Assembly: GCF_023502205.1 (NCBI RefSeq)
Contig: NZ_JAMFLG010000023.1
Location: 1-64,000 of the forward strand
Direction: 5' to 3'
DNA from: Aquiflexum sp. TKW24L
GTDB taxonomy: Bacteria > Bacteroidota > Bacteroidia > Cytophagales > Cyclobacteriaceae
Length of the DNA stretch: 64,000 bases
The position numbers and the translations under genes are program-made. Of this stretch, positions 8,894 through 15,488 are shown in pieces. The notes under the pieces are model-generated. The model saw only the letters and a program-made list of their open reading frames with translations. It ran no database searches and had not been told where the DNA came from. Position 1 is the stretch's first letter; every line of letters starts with the position of its first letter.

Positions 8894-10261
8894 ATGATTT
8901 ATAATTCCATTATTGAAACCATCGGAAACACCCCAATGGTAAGGTTGAACAGACTGAACAAAGGCATCAAAGGTGAAATTCTCGTCAAAGTTGAATATTT
9001 CAATCCCGGAAATTCGATGAAAGACAGAATGGCCATCAAGATGGTCGAAGATGCTGAAGAAGCAGGATTTTTGAAACCTGGAGGAACAATCATAGAAGGT
9101 ACAAGCGGTAACACCGGAATGGGTTTGGCTTTGGCAGCCATTGCCAAAGGATACAGGTGCATTTTTACCATGGCTGACAAACAGTCCAAAGAAAAAATTG
9201 ATATCCTTAAGGCAGTTGGTGCGGAGGTGATTGTATGCCCGACGAATGTCACGCCTGAGGATCCAAGGTCCTATTATTCAGTAGCCAAAAAATTGAATCA
9301 GGATATTCCAAACTCCTACTATCCAAACCAATACGATAACCTGTCTAACTCTTTGGCTCATTACGAGACTACGGGACCCGAAATCTGGCGTGATACAGAA
9401 GGGAAAATCACGCATTATGCAGCGGGCGTGGGAACTGGAGGATCTATGTGCGGTACTGCGAAGTATCTCAAAGAGCAAAATCCGGATATCATTACTGTCG
9501 GAATTGACACCTATGGCTCAGTTTTCAAAAAATACAAAGAAACAGGAATCTTCGATGAAAATGAGGTTTACCCTTACTTGACAGAAGGTATTGGTGAAGA
9601 CATTTTACCAAAAAACGTCGATTTTTCGCTCATCGACAATTTTATTAAAGTAACAGATAAAGATGCGGCAGTCATGACAAGAAGACTGTCACGGGAAGAA
9701 GGACTTTTTGTCGGCTGGTCTTGTGGATCTGCCGTCCATGGCGCTTTGGAATATGCTAAAGAAAACCTGAAAGAGGGAGACCGCATGGTGATTATCCTTC
9801 CTGATCATGGGACAAGATACCTTGGCAAAATCTACAATGACGATTGGATGAGAAACCATGGTTTCCTTGAAAATAAAACTTTTGGAACAGCCCGAGATAT
9901 TATCGGTTCGAGAAATGGCAGCTACCAATTGGTGGTGTCCCACAAGAATGACAAGGTAAAGGATGCTATCCACTTGATGAATGGGAAAAGCGTTTCTCAA
10001 ATCCCTGTTTTGGAGGATGGTCAAGTCGTGGGTTCACTGACTGACAGCAAATTGTTGACAAAAATAATTGAGAACCCTGAACTCAAAGACGCAACAGTCG
10101 CCGATGTGATGGAAGCCTCCATGAAATTTGTGGCTTTGGACAGCACCTTGGATGTGTTGAGTTCGATGTTGGATAAAGAGAAAGCCGTCTTGGTAAGAGA
10201 TGATAACCATCAGATCCATATCGTCACCAAACATGATATCTTGGAAGCGATGACAAAGTAG
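8894..10261 (+). CDS. Cystathionine beta-synthase
   Basis: A 455-residue fold-type II PLP enzyme with two C-terminal CBS domains. The start is placed at 8894 (MIYNSIIETIGNTPMVRL), where the family alignment begins; an upstream in-frame ATG at 8846 adds 16 unlikely residues. The PLP lysine lies in NPGNSMKDRMA, the phosphate- and substrate-binding loop is EGTSGNTGMG, and the second PLP-phosphate loop is GVGTGGSMCGT. About residues 335-455 contain the CBS pair (SVSQIPVLEDGQVVGSLTD and DNHQIHIVTKHDILEAM), which would make the enzyme responsive to adenosyl ligands. It makes cystathionine from homocysteine and serine (transsulfuration); a cysteine-synthase-like activity is the alternative. It connects functionally to ahcY at 56.5 kb, which releases homocysteine. 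Confidence 0.92.
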   Translation: MIYNSIIETIGNTPMVRLNRLNKGIKGEILVKVEYFNPGNSMKDRMAIKMVEDAEEAGFLKPGGTIIEGTSGNTGMGLALAAIAKGYRCIFTMADKQSKEKIDILKAVGAEVIVCPTNVTPEDPRSYYSVAKKLNQDIPNSYYPNQYDNLSNSLAHYETTGPEIWRDTEGKITHYAAGVGTGGSMCGTAKYLKEQNPDIITVGIDTYGSVFKKYKETGIFDENEVYPYLTEGIGEDILPKNVDFSLIDNFIKVTDKDAAVMTRRLSREEGLFVGWSCGSAVHGALEYAKENLKEGDRMVIILPDHGTRYLGKIYNDDWMRNHGFLENKTFGTARDIIGSRNGSYQLVVSHKNDKVKDAIHLMNGKSVSQIPVLEDGQVVGSLTDSKLLTKIIENPELKDATVADVMEASMKFVALDSTLDVLSSMLDKEKAVLVRDDNHQIHIVTKHDILEAMTK

Positions 10262-10277
10262 GGGGGTGAATGATTAA

Positions 10278-10295
10278 TTGGTTATTTGGTTAATT
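10278..10295. repeat. Inverse copy of the AACCAAAT array
   Basis: The 18 nt TTGGTTATTTGGTTAATT are the exact reverse complement of 1750-1767. The GGTT words are again 8 nt apart. It lies about 17 bp after the cystathionine beta-synthase stop codon. Confidence 0.7.
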
Positions 10296-10367
10296 GTATC
10301 GGTTTCTTGATGATCAATGGATTTAAATAATTGAATAATCTCCTTCATACTCAGGTACGAATTTTTC

Positions 10368-10409
10368 TCAAGTATCAAATCTCAAGTCTCATATCTCACA
10401 TCTCTTGTC
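10368..10409. repeat. 7-nt tandem array of TCAAATC-like units
   Basis: Six consecutive heptamers read TCAAGTA, TCAAATC, TCAAGTC, TCATATC, TCACATC and TCTTGTC. The array ends 6 bp before the ATG of the membrane protein at 10416, so it occupies the ribosome-binding region. The rest of the 10262-10415 gap holds nothing else I can name. Confidence 0.7.
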
Positions 10410-10415
10410 TAATAA

Positions 10416-11045
10416 ATGAGTAAGGAAAAATTAGAACAGCTTAGGGTTAAAGGCTACGATTTTGATCTCAAAGACATATTTCAAAGGGCTTGGCAAATGT
10501 TTCTCAAGCAACCGATTTTGAGTGTGGCTTATACCATGCTCATCATTTCTTTGCAGTTGATGGCTGTCATATATCTTCAGAAATTTACCTTTGTCTTTGC
10601 ACTGTTTTTGGCACCACCGTTGTATTCAGGTTTTTACCTTGCAGCCAATAGGATCAGTTTGGGATTGCCGGTAATCTATCCGGATTTTTTCAAAGGCTTT
10701 AGTTTTTACATGCCTGTTTTCTCCATATGGCTGATTGGGCAGATTTTGGTGGCTTTGGGATTGTTTGTATTTTTGGTTCCAGGGATTTACCTCGCTGTTG
10801 CGTACAATTTTGCAGTTTTGATGGCTTTGTTTGGAGGCTATGATTTTTGGACAGCATTGGAAGAAAGTAGGAAATTGATCACTGTCCGATGGTGGAAATT
10901 TTTTGTTTTTACCTTAATCCTGATTGTCCTCAACTTATTAGGTTTTGTAACCCTTTTTGTTGGTTTGTTTGTGACTATTCCCATTACTTTCTATGCTACC
11001 TACATCCTTTTTGAAGATTTGACAAAGGATATTTTTTCAGAATAA
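10416..11045 (+). CDS. Multi-pass membrane protein of unknown function
   Basis: A 209-residue integral membrane protein. A short charged N-terminus ending in DIFQRAWQMFLKQP leads into about five hydrophobic segments (near residues 37-55, 60-78, 98-128, 130-145 and 165-198). The layout, an amphipathic WQMF-type helix followed by membrane helices with GIYLAVAY and a W-W-K-F-F segment, is reminiscent of DUF975/YciC-like inner membrane proteins, but no motif fixes a function. It stands 80 bp ahead of alkB on the same strand and could share a transcript with it. The 7-nt array sits immediately before its start. Confidence 0.7.
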   Translation: MSKEKLEQLRVKGYDFDLKDIFQRAWQMFLKQPILSVAYTMLIISLQLMAVIYLQKFTFVFALFLAPPLYSGFYLAANRISLGLPVIYPDFFKGFSFYMPVFSIWLIGQILVALGLFVFLVPGIYLAVAYNFAVLMALFGGYDFWTALEESRKLITVRWWKFFVFTLILIVLNLLGFVTLFVGLFVTIPITFYATYILFEDLTKDIFSE

Positions 11046-11124
11046 TCATCGGAATTAATTCTTTTCTAAGATTGGGTAGAATGAATGTGTTTTATTTTCA
11101 CTTCCCATTTCCTAACTTCCGCCT

Positions 11125-12204
11125 ATGAAGCACCTCAAGAAAGTCGGGTTTTACGCAGCCTTTATTCTGCCTGTCTTATTGATTGGCGGGTTTTATTTGG
11201 GTGGGTGGAATTTGATGATGATCCATGCATTTGTTTTTATTTTGGTTCCTTTTCTAGATTATCTCATCCGCACCGATCGTGTCAATATCTCCGAAAATGA
11301 AATTTCAGATGTTTCTAAAGAGCGGTTCTATCGCTTTGTGACATTCATTTGGGTATATGTGCAGCTGGCGGTTTTGATGTGGGGTTTTTATGCTGTGGCA
11401 AATAATCCTTTGTCTTTGGCTGAATGGTTGGCTTTTTCCACCGGGATGGCCTTGGTAACCGGGGGAATAGGAATTACTGTAGCCCATGAATTGGGCCACA
11501 AAGCCGAAGCTTTGGAGCAGTTTTACGCCAAGGTTTTATTGATGACTGTCTGTTACATGCATTTTATTATTGAGCACAACAGGGGACATCATGTCCGTGT
11601 GGCAACTCCGAATGACCCGGCTACAAGCAGGTTTGGCGAGACTTTTTACAGCTTTTGGTGGAGGTCTGTCAAAGACGGTTATTTGAGCGCCATTGATCTG
11701 GAGAAGGAAAGACTTCACAAAAAAGGACTTTCTGTATGGTCAAGCCAAAATCAGATGATCCGGTTTATACTCCTTCCATTGGCTTTTGTTGGGATCTTTA
11801 CCCTTGGGTTTTCATTCATGCAGGACAGGTTTGTGTGGGAAGTGCCTGTTTTCTTTTTTGCCCAGAGTTTCTTTGGATTCAGTTTATTGGAATTGGTAAA
11901 TTACATTGAGCATTATGGGATGGCAAGAAAGCAATTGCCGAACGGCCGGTATGAAAAAGTAACTCCTTTGCATTCTTGGAATGCAAGTCATTTGGTCTCC
12001 AATTTTTTATTGTTCCAGCTACAGCGGCATTCTGACCATCATGCCTTTGCGTATAAGCGCTATCAGGTTTTGAACCATTATGACGAAAGTCCCCAATTGC
12101 CTCAAGGCTATTCGGCCATGATTATTTTGGCTTTGTTTCCACCTTTGTGGTTTAAAGTGATGGATAGGAGGTTGGAAGATTGGAAGGAGAAAGTGGGGGT
12201 TTGA
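11125..12204 (+). CDS. alkB: Alkane 1-monooxygenase (AlkB type)
   Basis: A 359-residue di-iron membrane hydroxylase. All histidine clusters of the AlkB family are present: HELGHK near residue 118, EHNRGHH near 151, LQRHSDHH near 307, and the NYIEHYG box near 257. Hydrophobic hairpins lie between them (residues about 8-45, 70-115 and 210-250). It hydroxylates the terminal carbon of n-alkanes or related chains using O2 and electrons from rubredoxin. No rubredoxin or rubredoxin reductase is encoded next to it and there is no C-terminal rubredoxin domain, so redox partners must come from elsewhere. It is convergent with the Bat operon, 5 bp from the end of batA. Confidence 0.9.
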   Translation: MKHLKKVGFYAAFILPVLLIGGFYLGGWNLMMIHAFVFILVPFLDYLIRTDRVNISENEISDVSKERFYRFVTFIWVYVQLAVLMWGFYAVANNPLSLAEWLAFSTGMALVTGGIGITVAHELGHKAEALEQFYAKVLLMTVCYMHFIIEHNRGHHVRVATPNDPATSRFGETFYSFWWRSVKDGYLSAIDLEKERLHKKGLSVWSSQNQMIRFILLPLAFVGIFTLGFSFMQDRFVWEVPVFFFAQSFFGFSLLELVNYIEHYGMARKQLPNGRYEKVTPLHSWNASHLVSNFLLFQLQRHSDHHAFAYKRYQVLNHYDESPQLPQGYSAMIILALFPPLWFKVMDRRLEDWKEKVGV

Positions 12205-12209
12205 GTTTT

Positions 12210-13256
12210 TTAATCCAGCAAGAAGTTATTGAAGAAGGTACTTTTCAATCCAAGCCAAGCTAGGAACAACAGGATTCCCCAAAAGAGATATACCCGGTAG
12301 TAATCTGTAGTTTCCTTATACCTAGATTCGAGGATTTCAGCTTTTTCCATGGCATTGATCTGGTCAAAAATCTGCTCCAAGGCATTGTCATCAGAAGCCC
12401 TGAAAAACTCTCCGCTGCCGATTCCTGCGATTTCCCGAAGGGTGGATTCATCCAAGTAACTTTCGACCATCTGAGGTCTTCCAAAGAAGTCCACGCCATA
12501 AGGAACCATGCCGTCTTTGCCCACCGCAATAGTGTAGATCTTGATATCCATAGCCGCAGCCAATTGCGCAGCAAAAAGTGGATCGACATTACCGGCGTTG
12601 CTCTCACCGTCACTCAGAAGGATCATGACTTTACTCTTGGATTCTGATTCCCGCATCCGGTTGGTGCCGGCAGCCAAAGCAGATCCGATGGCAGTGCCTT
12701 TTGCATCCATCATATTGAATGAAATGTCCTTGACCAGGTCAGTCAGTAGGGCATAATCCGTGGTCAATGGTGCTAGCGAATAAGCTTCTCCTGAGAATAT
12801 CACCATCCCGATCCTGTCTCCAAAACGCCCGTTGATAAAGTCAATTGCGGTTTCTTTGGCGGCTTCAAGCCTGTTGGGTTTGAAATCCTGAAGGTCCATC
12901 GATTCTGAAATATCCAATACGATCATGATGTCAATCCCCTCGGTGGATTGCTCAACCCTTTCATTGCTTTTTTGCGGTCGGGCTAATGCAATGACGATCA
13001 TCCATACCGCAAGGATAAACATCAGTCCTGGAATCAACCGGAGGTAGGTCCAAGGGTTATTTTGCGATACTGTACCCGGCAATGAAAGTTCGAGAACAGG
13101 GTTTTTGAGGAATTTCACAAACTTTCTCAAACCCATTATCAATGGTGCGATCCATAAGAGGTGCAGCGCCCAAAGATTTTCCCATTCAAAAGTCTTGAAG
13201 GTCTCAGGCAAAAACCAGAACCAAGAAAAAAAGTCAGCGATATTATTTGGATTCAT
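12210..13256 (-). CDS. batA: BatA-like VWA domain membrane protein
   Basis: A 348-residue von Willebrand factor A protein. N-terminal membrane segments (around residues 30-42 and 72-90) precede the VWA domain at about residues 105-310, whose MIDAS signature is VLDISESMDL, with threonine and aspartate partners in APLTTDYALL and LLSDGESNAGN. A final transmembrane helix (residues about 322-342) anchors the C-terminus, as in BatA/BatB of the Bacteroides aerotolerance operon. Its start overlaps the end of the preceding BatD-like gene by 14 bp, showing co-translation. It is the last gene of the operon here, and no batB follows. The exact role is unsettled; it is usually linked to envelope stress or oxygen tolerance together with MoxR and DUF58 proteins. 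Confidence 0.87.
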   Translation of the reverse strand: MNPNNIADFFSWFWFLPETFKTFEWENLWALHLLWIAPLIMGLRKFVKFLKNPVLELSLPGTVSQNNPWTYLRLIPGLMFILAVWMIVIALARPQKSNERVEQSTEGIDIMIVLDISESMDLQDFKPNRLEAAKETAIDFINGRFGDRIGMVIFSGEAYSLAPLTTDYALLTDLVKDISFNMMDAKGTAIGSALAAGTNRMRESESKSKVMILLSDGESNAGNVDPLFAAQLAAAMDIKIYTIAVGKDGMVPYGVDFFGRPQMVESYLDESTLREIAGIGSGEFFRASDDNALEQIFDQINAMEKAEILESRYKETTDYYRVYLFWGILLFLAWLGLKSTFFNNFLLD

Positions 13257-14142
13257 CTTGTTCTGTTATCTTTTTCTTGAAAGAATCTGTGCAGATATCT
13301 TTCAGGTTATTGCAGGTTTCGGTGATGTCTTTTCCTTCTTTGCCAGCATAGATTACCATTTCGATGGCTCTAAAATCTTTGATGATTTCCTTGTTATCAA
13401 GGAATTCGGAAATCTCAGTCGTAGTCCACTCTCTGAAAGGCTCGTCATTGAGGTGTTCCATGTAGGTCTTCCAAAGACCAAGAAGTTCATCTGCTTGGGC
13501 CATATCTGGAGTGGCAGCAAATGAATTTTCGGCGGCATTCCATCTTTTGACAAAGCGCTTATATTTTTGCTTTTCTCTCCAATTCTCCCATTGTCTTTTG
13601 ATCGTTTTACCAAAAATGACCATGACAATGATTGCTACAACTGCGATCACACCCAATACAATGAGCAAAACCACCATATTGAACTCAGTTGGGATGGGCT
13701 GATAGACGTTGTTGTCCTTAAATCCTAGCTCTTCCGGCAAGGGATCTATAGTTAGCTTCAATGCCAAGCCAGCTTCCAACGGTTTGTGAACCAAACTGTC
13801 GAACCTGAATACTTCATACACCGGTAAAGAAAGTTGGGCTACAGGATCAAGTGAAAAATTGCTTACATAATAAACAACCGAATCTACAGTGACATCCTCT
13901 TGAGTAGACGAAATAAATGATTTTCTCTCTAAGAGGACAAATGGGGAGAAATTATGTGTCGAATCCGGGAAAACAATATTTACTCCTGGTTTTGATTTTG
14001 CTTTAAGGATGTAAGCGACTCTTTCGCCAAGCATGGCAGAATCCTGCATGAAATACCCTTCCACCTCAAGGTCCTGAGAGTGGACTTTCAGTGGCAATAA
14101 AAAGAAACTGATTATACTTAGGAATAGGAATACTTTACCCAC
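13243..14142 (-). CDS. Bat-operon membrane protein (BatD/DUF4381-like)
   Basis: A 299-residue protein with a signal peptide (about residues 1-22, ending VHSQ). A periplasmic beta-rich region carries a MLGERVAYILKAKS segment typical of BatD-like immunoglobulin-like domains. One transmembrane helix follows near residues 153-177 (VVLLIVLGVIAVVAII), then a basic, helical cytoplasmic tail. The gene overlaps the DUF58 gene before it by 8 bp and batA after it by 14 bp, so the three are one translational unit. Operon position and topology suggest a BatD-like or DUF4381 partner; the fold call is tentative. Confidence 0.7.
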   Translation of the reverse strand: MGKVFLFLSIISFFLLPLKVHSQDLEVEGYFMQDSAMLGERVAYILKAKSKPGVNIVFPDSTHNFSPFVLLERKSFISSTQEDVTVDSVVYYVSNFSLDPVAQLSLPVYEVFRFDSLVHKPLEAGLALKLTIDPLPEELGFKDNNVYQPIPTEFNMVVLLIVLGVIAVVAIIVMVIFGKTIKRQWENWREKQKYKRFVKRWNAAENSFAATPDMAQADELLGLWKTYMEHLNDEPFREWTTTEISEFLDNKEIIKDFRAIEMVIYAGKEGKDITETCNNLKDICTDSFKKKITEQDESK

Positions 14143-15013
14143 GTTTCATTGTCCGATTACGGTTTTTGAATAATTCTATCAAAGGAATAACGATATCCTC
14201 TTTGGTACTGATGCCCAAATAATTGATCTGGTTTTTCTTACAAATTGATTTGAGATGCTCCCGTTCGGAAGTAAATGTATCAGCTATTTTTTTGGAAAAA
14301 CTTCCAAAAGCAGTATTTACCCAAGTGGTCCTGCCTTCTTCTTTGTCATACACAGGAATAATACCCAGTGACGGTAGTGCCGATTCTCTTGGGTCGGTCA
14401 CTTGTACGGCTACCAAATCATGTTTTTGTGCCAAAGCTTTGAAAGGTCTTTCATAGCCTTCATCAATGAAATCAGAAATGACGATGATAATACTTCTTTT
14501 CTTGATGAGGTTCAGCGCAAAGTTGAACATTTCGGTCAGGTTGGTCTTTTGGGAAATGTTTTTGTGCCCAAAGATGCCCTGAATGATTTTCACTCCTTGT
14601 TTTGGTCCTTTTCCTGGAAGGATGATTTTTTCTTTTTGGTCAGAATAAGAAATCAAACCGACTTGGCTTCCTTCAAATACAGCAGCCAAAGTTAAAACGC
14701 CTGCAATCTCTTTTCCGATATCTATTTTCTTTTTCCCTTCCTGACCGATATCCTGCGACCCACTGATGTCTATGAGGAAATAGACAGATTGGTCTTTGTC
14801 CTCCCTAAATGTTTTGACAAATGTGCCATGCCCTTTGGCAGATACTTTCCACTCAATCGTCCGGAAATCATCACCGTATTGGTATGGTCTCAGGTCATCA
14901 AATTCCAATCCTGCTCCTTTGAAGATGGATTGATAGTCACCCTGAAGCTGGTTGTTGACCACCTTCCGGATCATAATCTCGTATCTTCTGAGTTTTTTGA
15001 GCAGTTCGTTCAT
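14135..15013 (-). CDS. DUF58 domain protein of the Bat operon
   Basis: A soluble 292-residue protein with the DUF58 core: FDDLRPYQYGDDFRTIEWKV near residues 38-57, then a VWA-like half with FLIDISGSQDIG and IIVISDFIDEGYE. The first motif is the characteristic [D/E]xRxYxxGDxxRxIxW signature. It starts the Bat operon in this window. In relatives a MoxR ATPase normally stands just upstream, but here the upstream gene is a divergent lipoprotein, so MoxR must be encoded elsewhere. It is probably a metal-binding partner of the MoxR chaperone-like ATPase and BatA. Confidence 0.87.
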   Translation of the reverse strand: MNELLKKLRRYEIMIRKVVNNQLQGDYQSIFKGAGLEFDDLRPYQYGDDFRTIEWKVSAKGHGTFVKTFREDKDQSVYFLIDISGSQDIGQEGKKKIDIGKEIAGVLTLAAVFEGSQVGLISYSDQKEKIILPGKGPKQGVKIIQGIFGHKNISQKTNLTEMFNFALNLIKKRSIIIVISDFIDEGYERPFKALAQKHDLVAVQVTDPRESALPSLGIIPVYDKEEGRTTWVNTAFGSFSKKIADTFTSEREHLKSICKKNQINYLGISTKEDIVIPLIELFKNRNRTMKRG

Positions 15014-15104
15014 GGCTGAGTTTTCAAAGGCCTAAATTAAGGTTGATAATTGAATTAAAAAACGATATGTGACTATCAGACGAAAGGTAAACCAATCAAT
15101 TTTC

Positions 15105-15133
15105 TTGTGCATTGTTAGATTTGATTAATTTTG
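15105..15133 (+). promoter_or_regulatory. Bacteroidota-type promoter of the DUF4296-mutS2 unit
   Basis: TTG at 15105-15107 and TAATTTTG at 15126-15133 are 18 nt apart, close to the TTG-N19-TAnnTTTG pattern of the Bacteroidota primary sigma factor. Transcription would begin near 15138-15140. That puts the in-frame GTG at 15138 at or before the transcript start and favours the ATG at 15150 as start codon. Confidence 0.5.
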
Positions 15134-15149
15134 GGCTGTGAAAAATAAA

Positions 15150-15488
15150 ATGTTTATAATGTTTTTGTTTTTTGTAGGTTTTGCCTGCAGCAAGCAAGAA
15201 GTCCCCGAAGGGATCCTATCTGAAGATAAAATGGTAGAAGTGCTCATCGACATCCATTTGGCAGAAGGGTTGGTTTCTTCGTTTCCGATTCATTATGATT
15301 CCGCCAGGGTATTATACCCATATTTGGAAAGTGAGGTTTTTTTGAAACATCATATCCCAGATTCTGTTTTCAGAAAGAGCTTGGAATATTACATGTTGGA
15401 CATAAAGACGATGGACAGGTTATATGCCAGGACGATTGACTCCCTTCATGTCGTAGAAAAAGCAATAACACCTAATCCCAACCAATGA
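15150..15488 (+). CDS. DUF4296 domain lipoprotein
   Basis: A protein of about 112 residues. The start is set at ATG 15150; a GTG at 15138 would add four residues but lies at the predicted transcription start. The N-terminus MFIMFLFFVGFACSKQ is a lipoprotein signal with the lipobox cysteine after GFA. The mature part matches the DUF4296 pattern: a MVEVLIDIHLAEG helix, HHIPDSVFRKSLEYYM and a final MDRLYARTIDSL helix. It is a small helical lipoprotein conserved in Bacteroidota, with no known function. Its stop codon overlaps the mutS2 start (ATGA at 15485-15488). Confidence 0.82.
   Translation: MFIMFLFFVGFACSKQEVPEGILSEDKMVEVLIDIHLAEGLVSSFPIHYDSARVLYPYLESEVFLKHHIPDSVFRKSLEYYMLDIKTMDRLYARTIDSLHVVEKAITPNPNQ

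Noticed and set aside
10368-10409. CRISPR-like array
   Set aside because: Units are 7 nt, diverged and without spacers; no cas gene is present anywhere in the window.
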